Positions 40,854 through 50,084 of a stretch of DNA of 64,000 nt are shown here, one piece after another; the first letter of the stretch is position 1; the number at the start of each line of letters is the position of its first letter. The notes under the pieces are model-generated. The model saw only the letters and a program-made list of their open reading frames with translations. It was not told where the DNA came from and searched no databases. A program made the translations under genes and the position numbers. This DNA is from Rikenellaceae bacterium (lineage in GTDB: Bacteria; Bacteroidota; Bacteroidia; Bacteroidales; Rikenellaceae): assembly GCA_015059805.1 (NCBI GenBank), contig SUZO01000001.1, positions 62,001 to 126,000 of the forward strand, read 5' to 3'.

Positions 40854-42425
40854 ATGAAACAGAGTAGAGTAACATTGTCAGTGGCTGCGCTAACACTTGC
40901 TACTACAGCGACCGATGCCTATGCAGAGGCTTTGCCAAAGAGTACAACAAATGGAGCGAAGCAGCGCCCAAATGTGATATTTATCCTATTAGACGATGCG
41001 GGCTATGGGGACTTTGGCTGTTATGGTCAGACTAAGATTGAGACTCCCAACATAGATGCCCTTGCTGAGCGCGGAGTGCGCTTTACGGATATGTATGCTG
41101 GCGCGCCTGTCTCTGCCCCTTCGCGTTGCTGTCTGATGACAGGTTTGCACTCTGGACATGCTCAGATTCGCTCAAATGACGAGATGACAGAGCGTGGTAA
41201 TGTGTGGAGTATTAAGGCTATGCGCGATAATGCTGAGCTTGAGGGTCAAGCGCCTATGGCTGAGGGTACTACAACACTTGCAACGGTGATGAAAGAGGCT
41301 GGCTATACTACGGCGATGATTGGTAAGTGGGGTCTTGGTGGTCCAACGTCAAAGAGTAAGCCTACCGATATGGGATTTGACTACTTCTATGGTTATCTCT
41401 GTCAGCGTATGGCGCAGTGTTACTATCCTCCATACCTATATAATAATGACGTGCGTGAATATACGACTAATCCAGAGATGGATTTGGGTGATAGGCTTGA
41501 TGTGGGCGCTGACCCTTATGATGTTAGCAGTTATGATAAATTTAAGGGCGATACATATAGCCCTGATGCTATTTACGATAAAATTGAGAGTTTTATTGAT
41601 AACAACCGCGAGCAGGAGTTCTTCCTTATGTGGACAACGACAATACCACATAGCGCCCTGACAGCTCCAGAGGAGTGGGTGGCAAAGTATGTGGCAAAAT
41701 TTGGCGATGAGGAGCCTGTCTATCGTGGCAAGGGATACTTCCCTACAAGGTATCCTAAGGCAACCTATGCGGCGATGATCTCCTACCTTGATTTTCAGAT
41801 TGGAAAACTTGTTGCGAGCCTTAAGGCTAAGGGGTTGTATGACAACACTATAATAATGGTTACAAGCGACAATGGACCAACTCATAACGCCTATACAAAT
41901 ACTAATTGGTTCGACTGTGCGCACCCTTTCCGTAGCGATAAGGGGTGGACAAAGCGCTCACTGCACGAGGGTGGTATCCGTATGCCGTTTATTGTTGCTT
42001 GGGGTGATAAACTGCGCCCTGCGGTGAGTGACTATATTGGTTACTTCCCAGATGTTATGCCTACACTGTGTGATATTGCAGGTGTGAAGTGCCCTCAGAC
42101 CGATGGAATATCGTTCTTGCCAACCCTTAAGGGTAAACGACAGCCAAAGCATGACTACCTCTATTGGGAGTTTCCAAAATTTAAGGGCGGAAATGGCTGG
42201 CTGAGCGTTAGAATGGGTCGCTGGAAGGCTCTTGTTGAGGATGTTGCCGACGGTAATACCCGTATGCAGCTCTATGATATTACAACAGATGTGCGCGAAG
42301 AGAACGACCTTGCAGCAGAGTATCCCGAGGTTGTCGCAGCGATGTGGAGTGCAATTCAAAAGTCGCATACCGATGCGAATAATCCACTCTTTCAGCTCGA
42401 TATTAAATATCCTACCATAGAGTAG
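40854..42425 (+). CDS. Exported arylsulfatase, serine-type
   Basis: The 523-residue sulfatase removes sulfate esters, probably from host or dietary glycans. After a signal-like N-terminus come the metal residues D47-D48 in VIFILLDDAGYGD. The activation motif is S87-A-P-S-R in PVSAPSRCCLMTG, so formylglycine would be made from Ser by an anaerobic maturase, not from Cys. Other conserved parts are TAMIGKWGLGGP, TIIMVTSDNGP and SLHEGGIRMPFI. No maturase gene is in the window. A TAATTTTG element (40824-40831) lies 22 bp upstream. The closest branch is arylsulfatase A-like. Confidence 0.92.
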   Translation: MKQSRVTLSVAALTLATTATDAYAEALPKSTTNGAKQRPNVIFILLDDAGYGDFGCYGQTKIETPNIDALAERGVRFTDMYAGAPVSAPSRCCLMTGLHSGHAQIRSNDEMTERGNVWSIKAMRDNAELEGQAPMAEGTTTLATVMKEAGYTTAMIGKWGLGGPTSKSKPTDMGFDYFYGYLCQRMAQCYYPPYLYNNDVREYTTNPEMDLGDRLDVGADPYDVSSYDKFKGDTYSPDAIYDKIESFIDNNREQEFFLMWTTTIPHSALTAPEEWVAKYVAKFGDEEPVYRGKGYFPTRYPKATYAAMISYLDFQIGKLVASLKAKGLYDNTIIMVTSDNGPTHNAYTNTNWFDCAHPFRSDKGWTKRSLHEGGIRMPFIVAWGDKLRPAVSDYIGYFPDVMPTLCDIAGVKCPQTDGISFLPTLKGKRQPKHDYLYWEFPKFKGGNGWLSVRMGRWKALVEDVADGNTRMQLYDITTDVREENDLAAEYPEVVAAMWSAIQKSHTDANNPLFQLDIKYPTIE

Positions 42426-42600
42426 TTGCTGCATAAAAAATGAATATGCAAAATTAAAAAATTTTAAGATTTCTTGTTAAAAGGTGTACAAAACCAAAAA
42501 ATTATATATAACTTTGCGACGTGTATAGTTGCAATTTAGGTTGCTTTTATGCTAAATGTGGAGTTTTGTTCGGTGAAGTATTCGTAAAATTGAAATAATT
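42426..42600. promoter_or_regulatory. Leader region of the exported-protein operon
   Basis: The 175-bp AT-rich gap contains TAACTTTG (42509-42516), a -7 match without a TTG at the usual distance. It would give an 80-nt leader for the gene at 42601. Confidence 0.35.
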
Positions 42601-43092
42601 ATGCGCTTAATCAAAAATCTTTTTGTCACTATTGTGGCTCTTGTTCTCTGTTACTCTGCGACGGCACAGCTTCCGTCTGTAAAGCTTGAGAATCGCAAGG
42701 GTGAGGTTGTAAATACCTCTTCGCTTGTAGATGGTAAGACTCCGATGATTATCTCATTCTGGGCTGTTACTTGCAAGCCTTGTATTCAGGAGCTTGATGC
42801 TATTAACGATGCTATGCCAGATTGGTTAGAGGAGGCTTCTTTCCGTGTTGTAGCTATCTCTACAGATGATAGCCGCTTCTCTGCTCAGGCAAGAGCGTGG
42901 GTTGAGGGTCACGGCTGGAGTGATTTTACTGTTCTTTTTGACAAGAACAAGGAGTTTATGCGTGCAATGAACGTATCTTACACTCCGCAGGTCTTTGTTG
43001 TTGATAAGAACGGTAAGGTTGTCTATTCTCACACAGGTTATACAGCTGGCAGTGAGCAGGAGTTGATTGATAAGATTAAGTCGCTCAAGTAA
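42601..43092 (+). CDS. Exported thioredoxin-like (TlpA/ResA-type) protein
   Basis: The 163-residue protein has a signal peptide (FVTIVALVLCYSATAQ) followed by a thioredoxin-fold domain. The redox motif is CKPC in SFWAVTCKPCIQEL, and the cis-Pro loop is in VSYTPQVFVVDKNG. It should exchange disulfides in the periplasm. It is the first gene of a run of exported proteins (DUF6029 protein, then an Omp28-like lipoprotein that itself has three CxxC-bearing domains), which suggests a common thiol-related role, though this is inference. Confidence 0.92.
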   Translation: MRLIKNLFVTIVALVLCYSATAQLPSVKLENRKGEVVNTSSLVDGKTPMIISFWAVTCKPCIQELDAINDAMPDWLEEASFRVVAISTDDSRFSAQARAWVEGHGWSDFTVLFDKNKEFMRAMNVSYTPQVFVVDKNGKVVYSHTGYTAGSEQELIDKIKSLK

Positions 43093-43111
43093 AAAGTCTT
43101 AAAGACCTAAT

Positions 43112-44740
43112 ATGAAGAAACTTACAATTTTATTCGTTTTGTCGCTTCTCTCAGTTGCAGCCTTTGCAGAGCAAAGAGAGGACGAAAAGACGAAGGGGAG
43201 GCTTACAGGTAGTTTTGAGACCAACTCAATCTTCTATGTTGAGGATACAAAGAGTGGCGCAATAGCTCCGCAGGACAACTTCGGATCTAATAACTATCTT
43301 AAGATGGACTACTACCACGGTAAGTTCTCGGCAGGTATTCAGGGTGAGGCTTATATGCCTGTACTCCAGGGTTATCCAACAGATTTGACAAAGGTTGCCC
43401 TGACAAATTACTACGCCCAGTGGGTAGATGATAGTTTCTCCGTTACAGCGGGTACATTCTATGAGCAGTTCGGTAGCGGATTGCTCTTTCGCGCTTATGA
43501 GGACCGTACCCTGGGTATGAATAACGCCCTTACTGGTGCAAGATTTACATACAACTACAAGGATATTGTTGCTCTGAAGGCTATCTGGGGCATGCCACGA
43601 CTTGGTATGAAGTTTACCGACACTCAAGTTCGTGGTGGCGATATATCTTTCGCTATCTCTAACCTTGCAGGTTGGAAGAGTGTGGTTTTGGCTGTTGAGG
43701 GCTCGGTAATTAACCGCTATGAGGCTATCTCGGCCGACCTTAAGGAGGAGGGTGGTAAACCAAGCTCTACTGGCTTCTCTGGTCGTGTAAACTTTGAGCA
43801 TAAGGGATTTGTAGTGCGCACAGAGTATATTGATGCTGGTGAGCGCCACTATCCTAACGGAGCGTATGACGGTGTAAACGACCCACGCATTGACCTTATC
43901 AAGAATGGTAATGCTCAACTCGTGGAGTTGGGTTATAGCGGTCACGGCTTAGGAGTCAATGTCACTGCTCGTAGGCTTGAGTATATGGATATGCCGACGG
44001 TATATCGCAATACCTCTACGGCAAATGCGCTCAACTATATCCCTGCCCTTACGGCACAGTACTCATACCTGCTGATGAATCTCAACCCATACATTGTGCA
44101 GCCAAGTACACTTCTCGGCTCATATATCGCCCCTGGAGAGATTGGTGGCCAGGTAGATATCTACTACAATGTTGCTCGCCGTACAAAGCTCGGCGGTAAG
44201 CGCGGTATGAAGCTCGGTCTTAACTATTCAACCTACTGGTCACTTGCTGCTGACCGTAGTGCCAAGGCTGATAACCTGCTCTGGCAGAGCATCAACTTTA
44301 CACTTGAGAAGCAGATAACCCGTAAGTTTAAGCTCAACTTACTCTACTCATTCCAGGAGTATAACGACTCACACGGCGTGAATAACTACACTTGGAAGAC
44401 CAACATCTTTGTTGCCGATATGCTCTATAAGTGGACTCCAACACTCTCTACACGCCTTGAGCTGCAGTATCTGCTCTCAAAGGATGATGATAAGGATTGG
44501 ATGGCGGCACTTGCTGAGGTCAATTTTGCCCCTCACTGGAGCATCTACGTTAGCGATATGTACAACCACGGCAAGACAAATGTTCACTACTACAATGGCG
44601 GTGTGAGCTATACCAAGTCGCGTACTCGCATTCAGCTGAGCTATGGACGAAACCGCGCGGGTGTGGTCTGCTCTGGTGGTGTGTGCCGAAATATTCCAGC
44701 ATATACAGGTGCTAATTTGATGATTACAACCTCTTTCTAA
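43112..44740 (+). CDS. DUF6029 family exported beta-rich protein
   Basis: The 542-residue protein has a signal peptide (ILFVLSLLSVAAFA). It is then rich in alternating hydrophobic/polar strands typical of an outer-membrane barrel, ending in an aromatic residue (LMITTSF). It matches from memory the DUF6029 family of Bacteroidota, with GSFETNSIFYVEDTKS near the start and AGTFYEQFGSGLLFRAYEDR. The function is unknown. It lies 19 bp after the thioredoxin-like gene and 3 bp before the Omp28-like gene, so it is probably cotranscribed with them. Confidence 0.8.
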   Translation: MKKLTILFVLSLLSVAAFAEQREDEKTKGRLTGSFETNSIFYVEDTKSGAIAPQDNFGSNNYLKMDYYHGKFSAGIQGEAYMPVLQGYPTDLTKVALTNYYAQWVDDSFSVTAGTFYEQFGSGLLFRAYEDRTLGMNNALTGARFTYNYKDIVALKAIWGMPRLGMKFTDTQVRGGDISFAISNLAGWKSVVLAVEGSVINRYEAISADLKEEGGKPSSTGFSGRVNFEHKGFVVRTEYIDAGERHYPNGAYDGVNDPRIDLIKNGNAQLVELGYSGHGLGVNVTARRLEYMDMPTVYRNTSTANALNYIPALTAQYSYLLMNLNPYIVQPSTLLGSYIAPGEIGGQVDIYYNVARRTKLGGKRGMKLGLNYSTYWSLAADRSAKADNLLWQSINFTLEKQITRKFKLNLLYSFQEYNDSHGVNNYTWKTNIFVADMLYKWTPTLSTRLELQYLLSKDDDKDWMAALAEVNFAPHWSIYVSDMYNHGKTNVHYYNGGVSYTKSRTRIQLSYGRNRAGVVCSGGVCRNIPAYTGANLMITTSF

Positions 44741-44743
44741 ACT

Positions 44744-47605
44744 ATGAAAGGCTTAGTTAAATACTTAACCCTCTGCTTAGCGCTGCTTGCATTTGGTTGT
44801 CACGGCGATGTGAATGACCTTGTTGTGGATAATCAGCAGAAGCCTACGCCAGATGATACTCCAGATACGCAGTCAGGTCTTGTGCTGAGTGTAGACCGTA
44901 CCACTATTGAGGCGGACGGTGTAGATTGCTGCACCTTCTCACTAACACTTGATGGTGAGGAGCTTATGGATGAGGATAACACCCTTGCCAATGTCTACAT
45001 TATGCACGAAAAGAGTGGTAGCCGCCTTGAGCGCTACTCAACAACATTCTCGGCAGTAAAAAATGGAGATTACTCCTTTGTGGCTACATACAAGGGTCAG
45101 CAGTCCAATAACTCTGTGCAGGTGAAGGCTGTAAATCGTCAGAAGTATGAGCCTTATGGTCAGAAGGTTATGGTCTACGACCTTACAGGAGCATGGTGCC
45201 CAAATTGTCCTACGATGACGGCAGGACTTGCCAATGTAGATGAGCTGTGGCGCGAAAATATGGTTGTGCTTGCAGTTCATAATGGTGACCAGTGGGCGCA
45301 GAGCTATAAGGGTGCAGATTTAGCAACGACTATGCTCTCTCAGTTTGGTGGCATTGGCTACCCAAGTTGTGTGTACGACCTTCAGTATCTGAATGGCAAT
45401 GCTCGCTCACCAAAGGAGATTGGAGATATTATTGAGAAGCATATCGCTACCTATCCAGCCACTTGCGGAGTGAAGATTGAGAGTACAAAACTTGAGGGAG
45501 ATACCCTAACCATAGATGCGGCACTTACCTCTGCTACAGGTGGAGAGTATGAGCTTGGCTATGCTGTTCTACTTGATAATCAGTATTATAGCGGTGGCAC
45601 GGCAGTAGATGGACTCTATAATGATATTGTAGTAGCTCTGTCGGATAACTTCCTTGAGATGACATCGGCAAAAATCAATACTGTAGCCAACTTTGAGCGC
45701 ACAAAGAGCTTTACCGTAACAGACCTTAAGTACACCGATGCTCAGAATCTGCGAGTGGTGGTCTATGCCCTCTCAAAGATAGACGGAAAGGTTGTTGTGG
45801 ATAATGCCAACGTCTGCAAGGTGGGACAAAGTGCTGATTATATGGCTGTTGAGTACTATGACGGCATACCTGAGCAGAAACTTACAATTACAGCCGATAA
45901 GAGTACTATTGCTGCCGATGGCTCCGATGCTGTGACCTTTACGGTTAAGTATGGCGCTACAGATGTTAGCCGCGATAAGTCTATGAATCTTATCCGTACA
46001 TTTAATGGCGAAAAGATGGAGCTAAGCGCCGGCGCAAATAGCTTTACAACTACAGTGGCTGGAACATATACCTTCAAGGCGCGTTACTACAAAGGTGGCG
46101 AGTATATCTCAGAGGAGGAGGTTACTGTTGAGGCTATATCGGCGGTGGCTGGCGAGGCGCAGAACTTTCGTCATAAGTTGCTCGGCATGCAGTTTACATC
46201 TATAGGCTGCCAGAACTGCCCAACACTTAGCTCTGTTATTAAGTCTATACAGGCTTCAGAGCCAAATCGCCTTGTGCCAGTATCGTTCCACATCGATTTC
46301 CAGATTTCAGATCCGATGAAGATCGCTATGGGCGATACATATTACAATGCATTGAAGGGTAACGGACTGCCGATGTTCTACCTTGACCTCTACGAGGGGG
46401 AGAAGATGACCTCTAACCGCTCGGTTATTGAGTCTGAGATGGCTAAGCGAGTGGAGAACTACCCTCCAACTTGTGGCGTGGCTATAAATACATCGTATGA
46501 TACTCAGAGCCGCGAGCTTACTATCACTCCGCGCATTAAGTCAAATACCGCCTCTGTTTATCGCTATCTTGTTATGCTTGTTGAGGATGGTATCGTTGCG
46601 CAGCAGTATGGAGCTACTGGTGACTATACACACAACAACGTTGTTCGTGCTGTGCTGTCGGATAATATCTATGGCACTCGCTTTAATAACGGGGCAACCC
46701 TTGCTGTAGGTGTTGATACCCCACTCTCAACACCGCTCAAGATTACCCTTGCCAAAAATTGGAAACCAGAGAATATGAGGGTCGTTGTCAGCGCACTAAC
46801 AACCTCTGATGGCGGTATGACCTACAACTGCAACAATACAAATGAGTGTATTGTAGGGCAGAGTGTAGGCTATGCTCTTGAGAGCGATGAAAATAGCGGC
46901 AGTGGGGATAATACCACGGCAGATGTGGCATTTAACCGCCATGTGTCGGTCTTTGAGTTTACTGGTACTTGGTGCGCTATGTGCCCAAGTGGATATATCT
47001 TCCTGAAGTACCTGATTGAGGATTACTGGAGCCACGATACAGTCCATATCCTTGCCTTCCATGACTCTACGGCAGACGACCCTATGGGTATTCCATTGAC
47101 AAATACACTGGTGGAGAAGTTTGGCATTGCGGGCTTCCCTGGCTTTGTGGTCGATATGCGTGGTGGTACTACTGAGAAGACCGAGATTCAGCCGATGATT
47201 GAGAACTCTTTTGCCGAGCCTACAAGCTGCGGAGTTAAGATGACAAGCAGTAGTAGCGGTGTAGATGTTGAGCTATATGCCGTAAAGAGCGGTGTGTATC
47301 GTGTGGCGCTCTATATCCTTGAGGATGGAATTGTTGCACGTCAGAATAATAGCGGTACATATAAAGATGACTATGTCCATAACCACGTTGTGCGTAAGAT
47401 GATTAGCTCTCTGTATGAGGGTGACCGCGTGGGCGATATAAAGGCGGGACAGAGGGCTACAAAGAGCTACTCGTTTAGCCTTGATAAGAGCTGGAAGAGG
47501 GAGAATTGCACACTCTGCGCCCTTGTTATTGATAATAGCGGCTCAGTTGTCAATGCGGCTCTGTGTCCTATTGGTGGAAGTGTAGATTACGACTATAAAA
47601 AGTAG
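44744..47605 (+). CDS. Omp28-like lipoprotein with three thioredoxin-like modules
   Basis: The 953-residue protein has a lipobox (LLAFGC, Cys at residue 19). It contains three modules of the Omp28-related type, each starting with a CxxC-type site: GAWCPNCP (about residues 150-157), GCQNCP (about 487-492) and GTWCAMCP (about 743-750). Each is followed by a beta region with the GDYxHNNVVR or VHNHVVR motif. Ig-like linkers (LTITADKSTIAADGSDAVTF) separate the modules. Typical Omp28 proteins hold one module, so this is a triplication. It should lie on the cell surface or outer membrane. A redox role fits the neighbouring thioredoxin-like gene but is unproven. Confidence 0.85.
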   Translation: MKGLVKYLTLCLALLAFGCHGDVNDLVVDNQQKPTPDDTPDTQSGLVLSVDRTTIEADGVDCCTFSLTLDGEELMDEDNTLANVYIMHEKSGSRLERYSTTFSAVKNGDYSFVATYKGQQSNNSVQVKAVNRQKYEPYGQKVMVYDLTGAWCPNCPTMTAGLANVDELWRENMVVLAVHNGDQWAQSYKGADLATTMLSQFGGIGYPSCVYDLQYLNGNARSPKEIGDIIEKHIATYPATCGVKIESTKLEGDTLTIDAALTSATGGEYELGYAVLLDNQYYSGGTAVDGLYNDIVVALSDNFLEMTSAKINTVANFERTKSFTVTDLKYTDAQNLRVVVYALSKIDGKVVVDNANVCKVGQSADYMAVEYYDGIPEQKLTITADKSTIAADGSDAVTFTVKYGATDVSRDKSMNLIRTFNGEKMELSAGANSFTTTVAGTYTFKARYYKGGEYISEEEVTVEAISAVAGEAQNFRHKLLGMQFTSIGCQNCPTLSSVIKSIQASEPNRLVPVSFHIDFQISDPMKIAMGDTYYNALKGNGLPMFYLDLYEGEKMTSNRSVIESEMAKRVENYPPTCGVAINTSYDTQSRELTITPRIKSNTASVYRYLVMLVEDGIVAQQYGATGDYTHNNVVRAVLSDNIYGTRFNNGATLAVGVDTPLSTPLKITLAKNWKPENMRVVVSALTTSDGGMTYNCNNTNECIVGQSVGYALESDENSGSGDNTTADVAFNRHVSVFEFTGTWCAMCPSGYIFLKYLIEDYWSHDTVHILAFHDSTADDPMGIPLTNTLVEKFGIAGFPGFVVDMRGGTTEKTEIQPMIENSFAEPTSCGVKMTSSSSGVDVELYAVKSGVYRVALYILEDGIVARQNNSGTYKDDYVHNHVVRKMISSLYEGDRVGDIKAGQRATKSYSFSLDKSWKRENCTLCALVIDNSGSVVNAALCPIGGSVDYDYKK

Positions 47606-47610
47606 ATATT

Positions 47611-49938
47611 ATGATTAAGAAGTACTTGACAGTTTTGCTCTGTGCGCTCCTTACTCTGAGCGTTGCAGTATCATGTGGAGAGAATGCCCCTGTAGACGAT
47701 AATAATCAGCAGGAGCAGCCTGAGAATCCAGATCCAGACCCAGAGCCTGATCCAGATCCAGATCCAACTCCCGACCCTGACCCAGAGCCAACTCCGGACC
47801 CAGATCCAGATCCAACACCTGATGACCCAATACAGACCCCTGTAGATATCTATCCAGGTGTTCCAACGCCTATCGTGGCATATCAGGATAAGGTTGTGGC
47901 GACAAAAGATGGCGCAAGCATTGAGGTTACAAAGATTGAGAATCGCAACTTTGTCTTTAACGTTGTGCCAGGTGAGGCTGTGCAGTCTTACCGATTGGAT
48001 GTATATCCACTTGCTCACCTCTACAACTCTCTCTATGAGCGTATGAAGTCAGAGGGTAAGAGTGCTCTTGAGCCTCGTGATGTAGATACATATATCCGTG
48101 ACCTGCTCTTCAATGCTACAGGTTCTGGTGGTTTTACCTTTGACCCTACAACACATCAGGACTATGCAAATAAGGAGTTCGACTGGATGAATACCAGCTA
48201 CAAGCAGGTTAATGTAGTGCCAAATGCGGAGTATATCATCATCGTTATTGCTTGCTACGACAAGGAGGGTACTGCTGATGGCGAGATGTCACTCTGCTAT
48301 GTCAAGACCACCTCTGAGCCACTTGTTGGCAATCCGCGCGTAAATGTCAATGTTAAGACCAACTATACCGCTATGGATATCACTTACGAGCCAAATAGCG
48401 ACTGTAAGTATCTCTATCAGTGGTGTAGCAATGAGTCAGACCTTATGCCTTATATCAACACCTATGGCGAGAAGCTCTATATTGACTTTATGCGCCACAC
48501 TGTTGTTGGTGAGCCTATTTCGGCAGATGATACAGAGTCTACACACTTCTATATTGACTTTGGTCAGGACGCTTCATCAGAGGTGCCACTTATGGCTACA
48601 GCTATCGCTTTGGATGCGAACTACACCCCAGCAACTATTATGGACTTCAAGGTCTTTACACTTCAGGAGAAGCCAGTCTTTGCACCTGCAGTGGCAAAGA
48701 TTGAGGTTGTAGAGCAGCGCCTTGGTGCATCTTACGCTTGGATTAAGCTCAGCACCGAGAATAATACTCCATACATGTTCTACAAGTTCCTTACTCCAGA
48801 GCAGGCAAATTACTACCAGACTAAGGCTACTGCTGAGGAGCTTAAGAACTTCGCTATCACCCTTAATAATGATGGCTATGGCTTCAAAAATGAGCATTAC
48901 AACTACGATGAGGCTACAAATACATTCCTCGGAAATGGTTACTCGGCTGAGGAGGTGCATTACCTTACTCCAAATACAGAGTATGTTATCGCCTATGTAG
49001 GTCGTAACCGTGTTCAGGAGCTTGCAGATGTGCAGTTTACCCCAGTCTTTAAGACTAAGGCTCTTGTTACTGACAACCCATCAGCTTGTAAGTCTACAGC
49101 TGAGCTTACCCTTGAGGCTAATGGTCGCACCGCTGTAAAGATTAACGTTAAATATGACATTGCAAACCACGCAGGTATCCGCTTCCAATATATTGAGCCG
49201 GTGCTTGACGGTAGCGTTCAGCCATCAGTAGACTCAAGCCGTGAGACCTTTATCTCATTCCTTGGCTTTGGTATGCCAGGTGATGCTGAGGGTCTTGTCT
49301 CAAACAACTGGGCAGCAGATAAGGGTGGCTTTGATACCTTTACCCTCCCAGGATTTACACCAGGCACAAAGATTAAGTACGCCTATATGTGCGAGGATTG
49401 GAATGGCGTTGTTGGTGAGCTTAAGTTTGCCGAGGTGACCCTTCCAGGCGTTGCAGCAGGTGATGATGTTACAGCAAGCATTACTGGTAAGCACAATCCA
49501 GCTACTGGCACAGTAACCTTTACCTTTACGGCAAATGACCAGACCGCACGTATGCTCTACCTTGCGGGCGATGCTGAGATGGATAACGATGCACTGGGTA
49601 TCAAGTACTTGGGTAACGAGAATTACTACACTGCCGAGGAGATGCTTAAGAAGTGGACAACCTACTGCGGTGCACAGGGACTCTCAACAGACAATATTAT
49701 CACAACCCTTGAGCAGCCAGCAAATAGAGTCGTTATCGCACTCTGCCTTGCCTATAGCCAGAACAGTGTTCGTAGCTCACTGGCATACTGCATCTGGGAT
49801 GGAAGTAGCTTTAAGACGCTGAAGGATTACTATCCAAACTATAACCCAGCTGCAGCGACAACATCTGCAGCACCTGCACCATCAACCCTTCGTGTGCCGC
49901 AGCCTCACAAGGCTCTGCGTGCATGGGAGTGCAAGTAG
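47611..49938 (+). CDS. Large lipoprotein with Asp-Pro linker
   Basis: The 775-residue protein has a lipoprotein signal (LTLSVAVSC, Cys at residue 22). A linker of about 35 residues follows, built from DP/EP/TP dipeptides (DPDPEPDPDPTP type), which keeps the rest away from the membrane. The remainder is beta-rich with fibronectin-like repeats (NAEYIIIVIACYDKEG, NTEYVIAYVGRN). I do not recognise a named family. It is the last gene of the thioredoxin-DUF6029-Omp28 series (5-bp gap) and is probably cell-surface exposed. Confidence 0.75.
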   Translation: MIKKYLTVLLCALLTLSVAVSCGENAPVDDNNQQEQPENPDPDPEPDPDPDPTPDPDPEPTPDPDPDPTPDDPIQTPVDIYPGVPTPIVAYQDKVVATKDGASIEVTKIENRNFVFNVVPGEAVQSYRLDVYPLAHLYNSLYERMKSEGKSALEPRDVDTYIRDLLFNATGSGGFTFDPTTHQDYANKEFDWMNTSYKQVNVVPNAEYIIIVIACYDKEGTADGEMSLCYVKTTSEPLVGNPRVNVNVKTNYTAMDITYEPNSDCKYLYQWCSNESDLMPYINTYGEKLYIDFMRHTVVGEPISADDTESTHFYIDFGQDASSEVPLMATAIALDANYTPATIMDFKVFTLQEKPVFAPAVAKIEVVEQRLGASYAWIKLSTENNTPYMFYKFLTPEQANYYQTKATAEELKNFAITLNNDGYGFKNEHYNYDEATNTFLGNGYSAEEVHYLTPNTEYVIAYVGRNRVQELADVQFTPVFKTKALVTDNPSACKSTAELTLEANGRTAVKINVKYDIANHAGIRFQYIEPVLDGSVQPSVDSSRETFISFLGFGMPGDAEGLVSNNWAADKGGFDTFTLPGFTPGTKIKYAYMCEDWNGVVGELKFAEVTLPGVAAGDDVTASITGKHNPATGTVTFTFTANDQTARMLYLAGDAEMDNDALGIKYLGNENYYTAEEMLKKWTTYCGAQGLSTDNIITTLEQPANRVVIALCLAYSQNSVRSSLAYCIWDGSSFKTLKDYYPNYNPAAATTSAAPAPSTLRVPQPHKALRAWECK

Positions 49939-50084
49939 AGCGACCGAAATAGAATTTACCGAAAGCGAAACACTGTTATCGTAATTTATAGAACATACCT
50001 TTTTTTAGTCCGACAAATCAGGAGTCGGCAGATATTATTAACAGGTGTGTGCCTGATTCGCACACCAACTAAAGGTTCAAATTT

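Noticed and set aside
47651..48018. Minus-strand frames rich in Asp/Leu or Trp/Ile opposite the lipoprotein gene
   Set aside because: They arise from the Asp-Pro repeat coding sequence on the other strand.
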